Assembly: GCA_023269585.1 (NCBI GenBank)
Contig: JAHFTC010000020.1
Span: forward strand, 1-48,389
Reading direction: 5' to 3'
DNA from: Opitutaceae bacterium
GTDB taxonomy: Bacteria > Verrucomicrobiota > Verrucomicrobiia > Opitutales > Opitutaceae
Length of the DNA: 48,389 nucleotides
Part shown: in pieces, positions 8,394 through 17,872 of the stretch
Position numbering within the stretch: position 1 is the first letter of the stretch
Layout: each line of letters starts with the position of its first letter
Translations under genes and position numbers: made by a program
The notes under the pieces: generated by a model
The model's database searches: none
What the model was told of the DNA's origin: nothing
What the model saw: only the letters and a program-made list of their open reading frames with translations

Positions 8394-9911
8394 ATGTCCA
8401 GCCTCCGCCATCTCCCGCTTGGTCATGCCATTCCGAACCGCCCGCACGCGACGTCGGTGAGTCTGCCGACGTTGGCGCATCTGATCGGCTACGAGAAGAA
8501 GGACCCGGCGGTGCTGCGGCAGATGCCGACGGGGTACCCGCGGTTCGTCGTGCATCCGTTTGTCCGCACGCTCACGCAGGAGTTTGCGCGACGCCAGGGC
8601 CTGGCGGACCGCGCGGTGTGGCTCGCGAACTCGCCCGTTCTCGCGCATCAACTACGCGGTTGGATGGGCGGCGATGCCCGCGTCGTGTTGGAGGGCGCGC
8701 TTTCCGGGGTGACGTTTGCGTGCGAGCCCGAGCGCAACGCGCGCGCGAAGACATTTCTGCAGCATTGCGGCGGGTTTGTTTCCTCCCGGCAGGCGGAGGA
8801 CCTGCTCGCGGCCGCCGGCCTGGTGCCCGCGGCCGCGCCGGAGGACGCGGTCGCCGGCGACGCGCTCGGCGCGGTGAAACGCGAGCTGCGCCGCGCCTTC
8901 ACCGGCGCGCGCGACGAGGATATCTTTGTCGCGGCCAACGGCATGAACGCGGCCCACGCCGCCTTCTCGGCGGTCAAAGCGGTGCAGGCCCCGCGCGGCC
9001 GCACGGTCTGGATCCAGCTCGGCTGGCTCTATCTCGACACGATCGCGATCCTGCAGAAGTTCACGCCCGAGCCGGGTGGCGACCATGTGACGGTCCTGGC
9101 GGTCCACGATCTCGACGCGGTGCGTGCGGTGCTCGAGGCGAACCGCGGCCGGGTGGCCGGCATCATCACCGAGGTGCCCACCAACCCGCTGGTCCAGTGC
9201 TGCGATGTGCCCGCGTTGGCGGCGCTCGCCCGCGCGCACGGGGCGCACCTGCTGCTCGACGCCAGCATCGCCTCGCCCTGGAATGTCGATCTGCTCCCCT
9301 ATGCCGACATTGCGTTGGCCAGCCTGACCAAATACGCCGCGGCCGAGGGCGACCTGCTCGCCGGGGCGGCCGCCGTGAATCCGAGTGGTGGCGACGCCGA
9401 CGCGTTGCGCGCCGGGCTCGCCGCCGGGATCTCCCCGCTGTACCGCCGCGATCTGGCCCGGCTGGCGCGCGAGATCCGCGATGTCGACACGGTGCTGGCG
9501 CGGGTCAACGCCGCCACGCCGCAGGTGGTCGAGTTCCTCGCGTCGCGGCCGGAGGTCGGGCGGGTGCATTGGGCGCTGGCGGCGGAGTCGCGGGAGAATT
9601 TCCTGCGCGTGGCGCGGACGCCCGGCGCGGTCGGCAGCATGGTGACCTTCGAGGTCGACGCCCGGCATTTTCCCTCCGTGTACGATCGGGCGCGCCTGCC
9701 CAAAGGGCCGAGTTTCGGCCTGCGGAATTCGCTGCTCTGCCCGTTCATGTATCTCGCGCACTACGACCTCGTGACCACCGCCGAGGGCCGCGCGCGGCTG
9801 GCGGGCGGCGGGATCAACCCCGAACTGCTGCGGCTCTCCGTCGGACTCGAGCCGGTGGGGGAGATCATCGGGGCCTTGGCCGAAGCGCTGGACGCCGCGA
9901 AAACGGGTTGA
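8394..9911 (+). CDS. PLP-dependent Cys/Met metabolism enzyme, cystathionine gamma-synthase-like
   Basis: 505 residues. ATG 8394 is chosen because the conserved N-terminus (LPLGHAIPNRPHATSVSLPT and LIGYEKKDPAVL) follows directly; an ATG-like frame upstream is low-complexity. The N-terminal extension with HAxSVSLPT and the TGYPRFVVHP motif resembles the fungal/bacterial STR2-type cystathionine gamma-synthases. The catalytic core includes VPTNPLVQCCDVPAL, LLLDASIASPWN and the probable PLP lysine K313 (ASLTKYAAAEGDLLAG). The predicted reaction is cystathionine formation from an activated homoserine and cysteine in methionine synthesis; a related gamma-elimination or lyase role cannot be excluded. 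Monocistronic, as far as can be seen. Confidence 0.85.
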   Translation: MSSLRHLPLGHAIPNRPHATSVSLPTLAHLIGYEKKDPAVLRQMPTGYPRFVVHPFVRTLTQEFARRQGLADRAVWLANSPVLAHQLRGWMGGDARVVLEGALSGVTFACEPERNARAKTFLQHCGGFVSSRQAEDLLAAAGLVPAAAPEDAVAGDALGAVKRELRRAFTGARDEDIFVAANGMNAAHAAFSAVKAVQAPRGRTVWIQLGWLYLDTIAILQKFTPEPGGDHVTVLAVHDLDAVRAVLEANRGRVAGIITEVPTNPLVQCCDVPALAALARAHGAHLLLDASIASPWNVDLLPYADIALASLTKYAAAEGDLLAGAAAVNPSGGDADALRAGLAAGISPLYRRDLARLAREIRDVDTVLARVNAATPQVVEFLASRPEVGRVHWALAAESRENFLRVARTPGAVGSMVTFEVDARHFPSVYDRARLPKGPSFGLRNSLLCPFMYLAHYDLVTTAEGRARLAGGGINPELLRLSVGLEPVGEIIGALAEALDAAKTG

Positions 9912-9945
9912 GCTTGGGGCGAAGCTTGCGGACTGTGCCCGCACC

Positions 9946-10311
9946 ATGATGAAGGGCCAGAAAGTTGTCTGCATCAACGACCGCTTCCCGGCGGTGGTGC
10001 GCGCGATCTACAAGCAGCTTCCGGTGAAGGGGATCACGTACACCATTCGCGACGTGTTTCTCGGGCGCGAGAAGGTCGTGAAGGCGGGCGACTCCGCCAC
10101 GGTGGGCCTGCTGTTGGTGGAGTTGGTGAACCCGCCGGATCCGCTCCACAAGGGGCAGCAGGAGCTGGGCTTCAACTCCGAGCGCTTCGCCCCGCTCGAG
10201 GAACTCCCCGACGAGGTCGCCGAACACGAGCTGGCCGCAGTCGGAGGAAACGAGGGGAAGTCCGGGTTCTTCATCCCCGGCCCCTCGTCCGGCGATCCCG
10301 GCTCGAACTGA
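9946..10311 (+). CDS. Conserved-looking hypothetical protein
   Basis: 121 residues, starting 34 nt after the cystathionine synthase-like gene (ATG 9946; an adjacent ATG at 9949 is also possible). The first about 85 residues look like a compact beta-rich domain: KVVCINDRFP, then LPVKGITYTIRDVFLGR and VGLLLVELVNPPDP. FNSERFAPL follows, and the tail is a Gly/Pro-rich, probably disordered stretch. This small-domain pattern (a cytosolic protein beginning with 'VVCIND' and a 'YTIRDV' strand) is known to me from unannotated bacterial proteins, but I cannot name a function. No signal peptide or membrane segment. Confidence 0.7.
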   Translation: MMKGQKVVCINDRFPAVVRAIYKQLPVKGITYTIRDVFLGREKVVKAGDSATVGLLLVELVNPPDPLHKGQQELGFNSERFAPLEELPDEVAEHELAAVGGNEGKSGFFIPGPSSGDPGSN

Positions 10312-10521
10312 GCCGCCACGATCCGCTTCAACTGCGAAGGGGCACGACTCCACGCGAATGAAGCGGGTGGGGGTTGGCGGCTCGGCTCAGTGGTGAAGGC
10401 AGGTTTCCGTCCGGGCTGCGCACCGGCGGCTTGCGCGCGCCGGCGCCGGCCGCCTAACCTGCAGGCGACACGGGCGCCCGGAGGGGCCGGGCGCCATGCA
10501 AACCCCGCCGCCATTCCGCCT

Positions 10522-10593
10522 GTGAAGAAGTGTCCGCATTGTCAGAACACCGCGATCTCCTTTGCCGAATGGGGCCGGGGCGTGACCCGCTGA
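10522..10593 (+). pseudogene. Possible remnant of a zinc-ribbon protein
   Basis: A GTG-initiated 23-residue frame (VKKCPHCQNTAISFAEWGRG, then VTR) has one half of a zinc knuckle (CPHC) and then stops, 4 nt before the next gene. The frame is open further upstream but there has shadow-like composition. It looks like the decayed N-terminus of a small zinc-ribbon membrane protein, or a short leader peptide for the next gene. Weakly supported. Confidence 0.35.
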
Positions 10594-10597
10594 AACC

Positions 10598-10936
10598 ATG
10601 GAAGAAAAACACTCGCGCCTCGGCATCGCCTCGTTCGCGTTGTCATTGATCGTCGGATTCCTGCTGATCGCCGTGTTCGTGGCGGCGGGTCTTCTCGCCC
10701 AGCGGCATGGCGCCCGCGGCGGCAACTATCCCGGGCAGACGGCGATCGGCCTGTCGGCGATCGCGCTCTTCGGCGCTGATCTGGTGGCGCTCGCGCTCGG
10801 GATCGTTTCCGTCTGCCGGCGGGGGCGGAAACGCCTGTTCGGCATCCTGGGACTGGTCTTCTCGACGCTGACGCTTCTCCTCGCGGGCGGTCTCATGCTG
10901 GTCGGCGTCTTCGTCGCCGCGATGGCCGGCCGGTGA
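10598..10936 (+). CDS. Small membrane protein, unknown
   Basis: 112 residues with three hydrophobic helices: about 9-32 (IASFALSLIVGFLLIAVFVA), 48-70 (TAIGLSAIALFGADLVALAL) and 82-108. Short basic loops (CRRGRKRL) follow helix 2. Start ATG 10598. The pattern 'LGIASFALSLIxG' recurs in DUF4190-like small membrane proteins, so a related fold is plausible, but that is inference. A second small membrane-protein gene follows 50 nt downstream on the same strand. Confidence 0.75.
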   Translation: MEEKHSRLGIASFALSLIVGFLLIAVFVAAGLLAQRHGARGGNYPGQTAIGLSAIALFGADLVALALGIVSVCRRGRKRLFGILGLVFSTLTLLLAGGLMLVGVFVAAMAGR

Positions 10937-10986
10937 TGGCGCCACTTCTCCCTTTCCTGTATCCTGAAACAACCACCAGCAACACC

Positions 10987-11304
10987 ATGATCACCCGGAC
11001 TCGCCTCAAAACCATCGCCCCGCTCCAACTCGGCAAGATGCTCGCCGTCATCTACGGGCTGCTCGCGCTCGTGATCGCCCCGTTCTTCGTCCTGTTCTCG
11101 TTCATCGGTGCGGCGGCCGGCGCGCGCGGGGCGGGCGGCGCGGCGGCCAGCCTCGGGTTCGGTATCGGGATGGCCATTGCGATGCCGGTGCTCTACGCCT
11201 TCTTCGGCTTCATCGGCGGCGTGCTCGGCGGTTTCGTCTACAATCTCGTGGCGAAGTGGATCGGCGGCATCGAGGTCGAGTTCGACACCCCGGCCCAGGA
11301 GTGA
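10987..11304 (+). CDS. Small membrane protein (DUF3566-like pattern)
   Basis: 105 residues. ATG 10987 is chosen because ITRTRLKTIAPLQLGKML is a natural amphipathic N-terminus; the frame is open 54 nt further upstream. There are two strong membrane helices (about 20-47 and 58-85) joined by a Gly/Ala-rich loop, and the C-terminus reads FVYNLVAKWIGGIEVEFD. The 'YNLVAKWIGGIEVE' ending is characteristic of a widespread small transmembrane family of unknown function similar to DUF3566. It converges with mreD; no T-run terminator is seen in the 87-bp gap. Confidence 0.75.
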   Translation: MITRTRLKTIAPLQLGKMLAVIYGLLALVIAPFFVLFSFIGAAAGARGAGGAAASLGFGIGMAIAMPVLYAFFGFIGGVLGGFVYNLVAKWIGGIEVEFDTPAQE

Positions 11305-11391
11305 CCCGGGTTCATCCGAGGGATTGAGCCGGTCCGAGGCAGGGCGCGGCTCCCACCCATCGACCTGGACCCCGTTTCCAGCCGGCGGCCG

Positions 11392-11922
11392 TCAGAGTGC
11401 GCCGCCGGGCTGGCGGGCCTCCTCGGCGAGGTTCACGCCCATGAGCAGCAAGGCCTGCTCCTGGAGCGCGAAGAACCACGGGCCGAGCAGGACGAGGGCG
11501 AGTTGCGAGGCGCCGAAGTCGACGAGGATGCGGCCGAGCGTGGCGGAGCCGGCGACTGCCCCGCCGAGCAGGAGCGGCTGCGCGAAGAACAGCACGAGGT
11601 TGGCGAGGAGGGCCCCGATGATGGCGGGAGCGACGCCGCCGCGCGGCAGGCGCGAACGGATCGCGTGCCAGACGGTGAGCAGCAGGGCCAGCAGCAGCGC
11701 GGAGGAGCCGAAGGGGACGGGGCGGGCGGCGTCGGCGACGAGGCCGCTGAGGAAGACGGCGATCAGCGCGGGTCGGAATCGTAGCCGAAGACCGGCGACG
11801 GGGAGGAAGAGGCCGAGGAGAAAGACGGACACCGGCAGGTGCGCCAGGTAGTGGTTGAGCTGGCCGCCGAGGAAGACGAGCAGCCCGTTGGCGAGCACGA
11901 TGACGATCCAGCGCGGGTCCAT
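11392..11922 (-). CDS. mreD: MreD-like rod-shape-determining membrane protein
   Basis: 176 residues with about five hydrophobic segments, an ARPVPFGSSALLLAL motif typical of the MreD central region (usually D..hP.G...l), and the expected position as third gene after mreB and mreC. It begins 4 nt after the mreC stop, so the genes are probably translationally coupled. Length matches the family (about 160-180). Sequence conservation in MreD is weak, so the call leans on membrane topology plus context. It is part of the elongasome at the inner membrane. Confidence 0.82.
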   Translation of the reverse strand: MDPRWIVIVLANGLLVFLGGQLNHYLAHLPVSVFLLGLFLPVAGLRLRFRPALIAVFLSGLVADAARPVPFGSSALLLALLLTVWHAIRSRLPRGGVAPAIIGALLANLVLFFAQPLLLGGAVAGSATLGRILVDFGASQLALVLLGPWFFALQEQALLLMGVNLAEEARQPGGAL

Positions 11923-11926
11923 CGGG

Positions 11927-12763
11927 CTACAGCTGCTCCGGGTTCAGGGGCACGAGCACGGCGACCTCGTGGAGCTCGTTGAGGCGCGGGTCGAGCAGCA
12001 CGGTGCCGCTCTTGAACAGGCCGTTCGTGTCGAGCTCCAGATTTTGGATGTGGCCGATCACGATGCCGGCGGGAAAGACGCCGCCGAGGCCGGCGGTGAC
12101 GAGGCGCTTGGGCGTCTCGGGGCTGGCGTAGACATCGAGCGGGACGAACTCGACCGTGCCGCGGGCCTGGGTGAAGGGCGGGTTGGGCCCGCCCTGGAAG
12201 CTGAAGGGGCGCGAGTCGCCGTCGACCGCGGCGGCGAGGCGCAGCGCCGGGCTGCTGAGGAGGTCGACGACGGCGGTGTAGGCGTAGACCTCGGCGACGC
12301 GGCCGACGACGCCGCCGTTGAAGATCACGGGGGCGCCGGCGGGAATGCCGGCGTTGCGGCCCTTGCGGATGACGAGCCGCTGCGACCAGGTGGAGAAGTC
12401 GCGGCGCACGACGCGGGCGATCTCGGTGCGGTATTCGGGGTTGGAGGGCAGGCGGAGGATGTCCTGGAGCCGGTGGAGCTCCTCGCGCAGTGTCTCGTTT
12501 TCCTGGATGCGGGCTTCGTAGCTGGCGTTGAGGTTGGCGAGGTCGCGCGCGGTCTGGAGCAGCTCGTTGGTGGTGCGGGTGCGCAGGGACCAGAACTGCT
12601 GGAGGTCGCGCGCGTAGGAGGCGGCGAAGTCGGCCGGAGCGCCGAACTCGAAGAGGCTCACGCGCGCCAGCCGTTTGGCGGCGACGGGCAGGAGCAGCCA
12701 CAACAGGCCGACGATCCCGAGGACGGCGAAGGGCCGCTGGCGGATGAAGTGCAGGGGCGACAC
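11927..12763 (-). CDS. mreC: Cell-shape protein MreC
   Basis: 278 residues. A short cytoplasmic N-terminus (MSPLHFIRQRPF) and a single membrane anchor (about 13-30, AVLGIVGLLWLLLPVAA) are followed by a coiled coil (about 65-100, with ENETLREELHRLQDIL). The periplasmic double-barrel domain follows, with the family-typical VIFNGGVVGRVAEVYAYTAVVDLLS and a C-terminal IVIGHIQNLELDTNGLFKSG. MreC bridges MreB and the periplasmic peptidoglycan synthases. It lies 65 nt downstream of mreB and 4 nt upstream of mreD. Confidence 0.93.
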   Translation of the reverse strand: MSPLHFIRQRPFAVLGIVGLLWLLLPVAAKRLARVSLFEFGAPADFAASYARDLQQFWSLRTRTTNELLQTARDLANLNASYEARIQENETLREELHRLQDILRLPSNPEYRTEIARVVRRDFSTWSQRLVIRKGRNAGIPAGAPVIFNGGVVGRVAEVYAYTAVVDLLSSPALRLAAAVDGDSRPFSFQGGPNPPFTQARGTVEFVPLDVYASPETPKRLVTAGLGGVFPAGIVIGHIQNLELDTNGLFKSGTVLLDPRLNELHEVAVLVPLNPEQL

Positions 12764-12828
12764 GGCGGCGGAGAATCTCGGCTGTGAGATTTGAGATCCC
12801 GGATGCGCCGGTGGGCGGCGGGGGCGGC

Positions 12829-13863
12829 TCAGCCGCTGCGTTCGCCGGTGAGCCGGCCGAGCAGCCAGCTGAGGTCCTCGAGGACGGCGCCGGTGCCGTT
12901 GGCCACGGCGCTGAGCGGGTCGTCGGCGATGATCACGGGCAGGCCGGTGCGTTCGGAGAGCAGGCGGTCGATGCCGCGCAGGAGCGCACCGCCGCCGGCG
13001 AGCACGAAGCCGCGGTCGACGAGGTCGGCGGAGAGTTCCGGAGGGCAGCGCTCGAGGGCGTTGCGCACGGCGTCGACGATGGAGGCGACGGTGTCGGCGA
13101 GGGCCTCGCGGATCTCCTGGGAGGTGATGTGGATGGTCTTCGGGAGGCCGGCGACGGAGTCGCGGCCCTTGACCTCGAGGGTGATCTCGTCGTCGAGCGG
13201 GTAGGCGGAGCCGAGCTTGATCTTGATCTCCTCCGCGGTGCGCTCGCCGATGAGCAGGTTGTAGGCGCGCTTCATGTAGTTGATGATGGCGAGGTCGAGC
13301 TCGTCGCCGGCGACGCGGATCGACTTGGAAAATACGATACCGGCGAGGGAGATGATGGCGACCTCGGTGGTGCCGCCGCCGATGTCGACGATCATGTTGG
13401 CGGCGGGCTCCTCGACGGGCAGGCCGACGCCGATGGCGGAGGCCATGGGCTCCTCGAGCAGGAGGACCTCGCGGGCGCCGGCGTGGATGGCGCTCTCCTT
13501 GACGGCGCGCTTCTCGACCTCGGTGATGCCGGAGGGGATCGCGACGACGACGCGCGGCGGGATCATCTTCGAGTTGTTCTGCACCTTCTTGATGAAGTAG
13601 CGCAGCATGGCCTCGGTGATGTCGAAGTCGGCGATGACGCCGTCCTTCATGGGGCGGATGGCGGTGATGTTGCCGGGGGTGCGGCCGAGCATGCGCTTGG
13701 CTTCGTCGCCCACGGCGAGCACGCGGCGCGAGGCGGCGTCGATGGCGACGACGGACGGCTCGAGGAGGACGATGCCCTTGCCCTTCACATACACGAGGGT
13801 GTTGGCGGTGCCGAGATCGATGCCGATGTCGTTGGAGAGGACGCCGAAGAGATTACCGATCAT
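12829..13863 (-). CDS. mreB: Actin-like cell-shape protein MreB
   Basis: 344 residues, full length for MreB. It shows the actin-fold nucleotide motifs phosphate 1 ([20 protein letters not shown], about 11-30), connect and phosphate 2 ([17 protein letters not shown]) and the adenosine motif ([18 protein letters not shown]). The start ATG 13863 gives the common MIGNLFG amphipathic membrane-binding leader. It assembles into short membrane-attached filaments that guide lateral wall synthesis and is first in the minus-strand mreBCD operon. The 141-bp gap to the divergent antiporter gene must hold its promoter; no clear boxes were recognised by eye. Confidence 0.97.
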   Translation of the reverse strand: MIGNLFGVLSNDIGIDLGTANTLVYVKGKGIVLLEPSVVAIDAASRRVLAVGDEAKRMLGRTPGNITAIRPMKDGVIADFDITEAMLRYFIKKVQNNSKMIPPRVVVAIPSGITEVEKRAVKESAIHAGAREVLLLEEPMASAIGVGLPVEEPAANMIVDIGGGTTEVAIISLAGIVFSKSIRVAGDELDLAIINYMKRAYNLLIGERTAEEIKIKLGSAYPLDDEITLEVKGRDSVAGLPKTIHITSQEIREALADTVASIVDAVRNALERCPPELSADLVDRGFVLAGGGALLRGIDRLLSERTGLPVIIADDPLSAVANGTGAVLEDLSWLLGRLTGERSG

Positions 13864-14004
13864 GGTCGCGATTTGGAGAGCGGGTCGGGCGGGCAGGTGA
13901 TTCTGGCGCAAGAATTTGCCCCATGTCGGTGAAGTCAAAAGAAAAGCCGGTGGCGGGCGGGATGCGGCCTTGCGGTGCGGCGACATTTCGGAAGATTGGC
14001 GGCC

Positions 14005-16272
14005 ATGAACGGACTCGAGTTCATCCGCGACCTGGGAATCGTTGTCTTCGTGGCGGCCCTTGCCGGCTGGGGCTGCAAACGCATCGGGCTGTCGCAGGTG
14101 GTCGGTTACCTGCTCGCGGGACTGATCGTGGGTCCGTACACGCCGCCGGCGTCGCTGGTGACGGACACGGAGCGCATCCAGACGCTGGCGCAGCTCGGGT
14201 TGGTGTTTTTGATGTTTTCGATCGGCATGCAGCTGAGCCTGCGGCGGCTGAAGTCGCTCGGGCTGGCGCTGCTGGTCGCCACGGCGATCGGGGCCGCGCT
14301 GGTCTTCACGCTGTCCCGCGGTCTGGCGCTCGGGCTCGGGCTGGACGGGATGCAGGGGCTGTTCCTCGCGGGCATGCTGGTGAGCTCGAGCTCGGCGATC
14401 GTGAGCAAGTCGCTGCTGGAGGCGGGGCGGATGCACTCGCCGAGCGGACAGTTCGCGGGCGCCATCACGGTGCTGGAGGATGTGGTGGCGGTGGTGGTGC
14501 TGGCGCTGCTCAACTCGTTTCTGGCCCTCGGCGGCGCGGGCCAGCCCGGGCTCGGCGCGACGCTGGGCGGGATGGGGGCGTTCGTGGCGCTGCTCGGGGT
14601 GGGCGGGTTGCTGCTGGTGCCGTGGGTGCTGCGGCGGATGGAGCGCGCCGGCAGCGACGAGCTGCGCACGCTGCTGGTGGCGGGGCTGCTGTGCCTGGTG
14701 GCGTTCGGGGCGCAGGCGGCGGGCTACTCGCTGGCGCTCGGGGCGTTCGTGCTCGGTGTGGTGGTGGCGGATACGCCGCAGCGCCCCGCGCTGGAGCGGG
14801 CGTTCGGCGGGTTGCGCGACATGTTCAGCGCGGTGTTCTTCGTGGCGATCGGCATGATGATCGATCTGCACAGCTTCGGCGCGATCTGGTGGAAGATCCT
14901 CCTGGTGGCGGCGTTCGCGCTGGTGGCGCGGTCGTTGTCCTGTGCGTTCGGCCTGGTGGCGGCCGGGCAGCCGGCGCGGCTGGCGCTCGAGGGCGGGTTG
15001 TCGCTAACGCCGATCGGCGAATTCGCGTTCATCAGCGCGCAGGTCGGCGTGGCGGCCGGGGTGCTGCCGCCGGAGTACCAGCCGCTCTCGGTCGGGGTGG
15101 CGTTGCTCACCGCGCTGGTTGCGCCGTGGCTGACGGGGCGCGCGGCTCCGATGGCGGAGGCGCTGGTGGGGTTGCAGCCGCGGCTGGTGGGGCGGTTGCT
15201 CGACGAATACCGCAGCTGGCTGGAGCGGGTGGAGGCCAAGCGCGCGGGCAGCGTGCTGTGGCGGCTCGGCCGCAAGCGCGTGCTGCAGATCGTGGTCGGG
15301 TTGGCGTTCGCCTCGGGGCTGCTGTTGTTCGCGCCGCCGCTGGAACGGACGTTGAGCGCGATGACCGGGCTCGACCGCGTGGTGCCGCAGCTTTCGCAAC
15401 TGGTCTTCTGGCTCGCGCTGGGCTTCGTGCTGCTGGCCGTGTGCGTCGCGGTGTGGCGCAACATCTCCGCGCTGGCCATGATGGTCGCCGAAGCGACCAC
15501 GGGCGACCTGCCCAACGCCGCGTTGCTGCGCCCGGTGGCGGAGACGGGGTTGAAGGTCGGCGCCGGTGCGCTGTTGTTCTTCTGGCTGACGGCGGTGTCG
15601 CCGTTCCACACCCGCCACTGGTGGGTGGTGCTGGTGGTGCTGACCCTGGCGGTGGTGGTGCTGGCGCTGCTCTGGCGCCGGCTGATCCACTGGCACAGCG
15701 AGATGGAGGTGCGGTTGCACGAGTCGCTCGCCGGCGGTGGCGGCTCCGATCTGGCGGCGCAGACGCCGGCCGGCTGGGACCTCGGGATCGACGAGATGAC
15801 GTTGCCCGAGAACAGCGCCGCGGCCGGCCGCAGCATCGGGGATCTCCTGTTGCGGACGCGGTTCGGCTGCACGGTGGTGGGGGTGGACCGGCAGGGCGTG
15901 GGCCTGACCAATCCGCCGCCCGAGACGGTGTTGTATCCGCAGGATCGGGTGCTGCTGTTCGGCTCGCGCGAGCAAATCGAGGCGGCGCGGCGCGACCTGG
16001 ATGCCGGGGCGGCGACGGTCCCGGGCTCGGCCTTGGCGGACCTGGTGATCAACCGGGTGCGCGTGCCGGCAGGGTCGCCGCAGGCGGGGCGGGCGCTGGA
16101 GGAGTCGGCGCCGCGGCGCGCGACCGGCGTGCAGATCGCCGGCATCCTGCGGGGGGGCGACCGCATTCTCAATCCGGCGGGGACCGAGCAGCTGTTGGGG
16201 GGAGACGATCTGTTGGTGCTGGGCACGCCGGGGCAGCTGCGGGAGTTCCGTCGCTGGTTGGCGGGCGGCTGA
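14005..16272 (+). CDS. CPA2-family cation:proton antiporter with C-terminal RCK_C domains
   Basis: 755 residues. ATG 14005 begins [19 protein letters not shown] directly. Residues about 1-390 form a Kef/RosB-type exchanger core with [31 protein letters not shown] (the family SSSxAI motif) and [12 protein letters not shown] less common second membrane block follows (about 425-570, several helices), then two regulatory RCK_C (TrkA-C-like) domains at about 590-670 and 685-750 ([20 protein letters not shown] and [14 protein letters not shown]). I see no NAD-binding RCK_N GxGxxG fold, so regulation is probably not KefC-like. The predicted function is K+ or Na+ efflux coupled to H+; ion specificity is unknown. 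Confidence 0.88.
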   Translation: MNGLEFIRDLGIVVFVAALAGWGCKRIGLSQVVGYLLAGLIVGPYTPPASLVTDTERIQTLAQLGLVFLMFSIGMQLSLRRLKSLGLALLVATAIGAALVFTLSRGLALGLGLDGMQGLFLAGMLVSSSSAIVSKSLLEAGRMHSPSGQFAGAITVLEDVVAVVVLALLNSFLALGGAGQPGLGATLGGMGAFVALLGVGGLLLVPWVLRRMERAGSDELRTLLVAGLLCLVAFGAQAAGYSLALGAFVLGVVVADTPQRPALERAFGGLRDMFSAVFFVAIGMMIDLHSFGAIWWKILLVAAFALVARSLSCAFGLVAAGQPARLALEGGLSLTPIGEFAFISAQVGVAAGVLPPEYQPLSVGVALLTALVAPWLTGRAAPMAEALVGLQPRLVGRLLDEYRSWLERVEAKRAGSVLWRLGRKRVLQIVVGLAFASGLLLFAPPLERTLSAMTGLDRVVPQLSQLVFWLALGFVLLAVCVAVWRNISALAMMVAEATTGDLPNAALLRPVAETGLKVGAGALLFFWLTAVSPFHTRHWWVVLVVLTLAVVVLALLWRRLIHWHSEMEVRLHESLAGGGGSDLAAQTPAGWDLGIDEMTLPENSAAAGRSIGDLLLRTRFGCTVVGVDRQGVGLTNPPPETVLYPQDRVLLFGSREQIEAARRDLDAGAATVPGSALADLVINRVRVPAGSPQAGRALEESAPRRATGVQIAGILRGGDRILNPAGTEQLLGGDDLLVLGTPGQLREFRRWLAGG

Positions 16273-16282
16273 AGCGGACGCG

Positions 16283-16310
16283 AAAAAACCCGGCGGGCGG
16301 GCCGCCGGGT
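16283..16310 (-). terminator. Rho-independent terminator for the 16343-16927 gene
   Basis: Read on the minus strand: stem CCCGGCGG (complement of 16302-16309) and CCGCCGGG (complement of 16289-16296) with a 5-nt loop, followed by TTTTTT (complement of 16283-16288). It lies about 33 nt after the stop of the minus-strand secreted-protein gene and just past the end of the convergent antiporter gene. Confidence 0.85.
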
Positions 16311-16342
16311 GGAAGAGTGCAGCGCGGTCGCTGGGGCTTGGC

Positions 16343-16927
16343 CTACAGCTTGATGAGTTTCGCGAACGGGAAGGCGTTGGCGAAGGTGCGCAGGTCGTCG
16401 GCCGTGACGTTTTCGCCTTCGATCTCGAAGTTGTAACGCCCTTCGATCACCGTTTTTAGAGTGCCGCTGGTCGAGCCGTTCTCGAGGAGAATGGCGACCG
16501 ACTGGCCTTGGATCGTTTCGAGCTTGGCGCCGCCCATGGTCAGCAGCGCCGGATTATTGAAGGCCATCGCGGCCTGCATGAACGCGGAGTCGGACTGGAT
16601 CTTGATCGTCACCGAGGCGTCGCCACGGGTGTAGCTGCGCCGGGCGGTGATGCCGCCGCCCATCATCGACGAGGCCGCGGCTTCGGTCTCGGGCTCGGAG
16701 GCTTCCCAGCCCTTCGGGGCAGCGGGGAGGAGCTGGGCAACCAAGTCGGCCTTCTTCTGGCGGAGAAACTGGGCGGCGGTGTCGAGAGCGGTGATGGCCT
16801 GGGAGATCTGGCCGTCTTCATAGGCGTCCTTGGCGGCGGTGAGATGGTCGGTCACATCGTCGGCGTGGAGCGGGGCGAACACAGCGGCGAGCGCGAGGGC
16901 GGGGAGGAGGCGGAGCGTGGATTTCAT
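16343..16927 (-). CDS. Secreted protein of unknown function
   Basis: 194 residues. ATG 16927 begins a clean Sec signal peptide (MKSTLRLLPALALAAVFAPL, cleavage near LHA-DD). The mature protein starts with a helical segment (DHLTAAKDAYEDGQISQAIT), then about 70-194 a beta-rich region with GASVTIKIQSDS-like strands (ARRSYTRGDASVTIKIQSD), a Met-rich loop (SSMMGGGIT) and a C-terminal helix. It is a presumed periplasmic protein and its function is not recognised. A strong terminator follows immediately. Confidence 0.82.
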   Translation of the reverse strand: MKSTLRLLPALALAAVFAPLHADDVTDHLTAAKDAYEDGQISQAITALDTAAQFLRQKKADLVAQLLPAAPKGWEASEPETEAAASSMMGGGITARRSYTRGDASVTIKIQSDSAFMQAAMAFNNPALLTMGGAKLETIQGQSVAILLENGSTSGTLKTVIEGRYNFEIEGENVTADDLRTFANAFPFAKLIKL

Positions 16928-17090
16928 GGTTGGCGAAGGGTGGTGGTGCAACGGTGACGTGTCGCGAGGGGCACGCAGCAGCATGGGAGTCGATCCGGCC
17001 GGCTCAATGCCGAAGGCGGTGGGGAAAAGGCGGCGGGCGTTGGAATGTGGTGACGCCGGGCGGCACGCGGCGCCCGGCGCGGGAACACGC

Positions 17091-17744
17091 TCAACTCGCC
17101 GGCGGATCGCCGAAGTGGGCGCGGTGGGTGGCGTAGGCGGCGGTGTCGGCGAGCATGGCCTCGATGGTGGCGGCCAGCGGCTCGATCCGGATCAGGCCGC
17201 TGAAGACGGCGCGGTCGCCGATGGCATCGTCGAGGACGAAGGCGGGCCGTTGCGTGATCTGCAGCGCGTGGAAGGCGGCGGTGGAGGCGTCGACGGCGGC
17301 GCGGATGTCGGCCGAGGTGGCGCGGGCGCGGAGCTCGGCGGGGTCGAGATTGCCGGCGGCGGCGGCGATGGCGACGGCCTCGTCGAGGCGGTTGATCTTG
17401 CGCCCTTCACGGACGGCGGCGTGGGTGAGGGCGAGGCGGGCGGTGTCGCTGGTGGCGCCGAGGGAGCGGGCGGCTTCGGCGACGAGGTTGGGGGTGGCGT
17501 AGTCGCAGCCCGGAGTCTCGAACCAGCCGTGGTTGAGCATGTAGGGCGAGCGGGCGATGGTGCCGCTGCGCCGGTAGAACCAGTCGGCCTGCGCGGGCGA
17601 GACCGGGAAGTCCTGCGGCCGCATGAGGGCGATCTTCCAGTCGAACTGCACGCGCCCGGCGTAGCGGGCCTTGAGTTCGGCCCAGGTCGGTTCGGCCCAG
17701 TGGCACCAGGAGGAGACGACTTCGAGGTAGTAGGTGATGCGCAT
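17091..17744 (-). CDS. DsbA-fold (thioredoxin-like) protein with a single active-site cysteine
   Basis: 217 residues. The start ITYYLEVVSSWCHWAEPTW followed by VQFDWKIALMRPQDFPVSP, a helical insertion domain (about 75-165) and TQRPAFVLDDAIGDRAVFSG fits the DSBA/FrnE-like family, including the cis-Pro (TQRP) loop. The usual CxxC is SWCHW here, with one cysteine only, so a thiol-disulfide oxidoreductase role is doubtful and a glutathione-dependent or isomerase role (as in GST-kappa-like relatives) is more likely. No signal peptide, so probably cytoplasmic. It lies 128 nt downstream of the POT transporter gene on the same strand. Confidence 0.83.
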   Translation of the reverse strand: MRITYYLEVVSSWCHWAEPTWAELKARYAGRVQFDWKIALMRPQDFPVSPAQADWFYRRSGTIARSPYMLNHGWFETPGCDYATPNLVAEAARSLGATSDTARLALTHAAVREGRKINRLDEAVAIAAAAGNLDPAELRARATSADIRAAVDASTAAFHALQITQRPAFVLDDAIGDRAVFSGLIRIEPLAATIEAMLADTAAYATHRAHFGDPPAS

Positions 17745-17872
17745 GGGATTTCCGATTTGGGATTGCCGATTTTCGATTGGCGAAGACCGCCGTGGGGCGA
17801 AGGGGCTCGACAGCGCGACGGAGCGGACTCGGCCCTTGTCACTTGAAACTTGTTACTTGGAACTTCGGCTTG
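17745..17872. repeat. Intergenic imperfect short repeats
   Basis: Between the transporter and the DsbA-fold gene are two runs: at about 17750-17783, GATT-type units (GATTTCCGATTTGGGATTGC, then CGATTTTCGATTGG), and at about 17837-17877, ACTTG-type units (CTTGTTACTT occurs twice). The second run includes the transporter stop codon. The first resembles the ATTGCGG repeats at 25428 and 30541. Confidence 0.55.
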
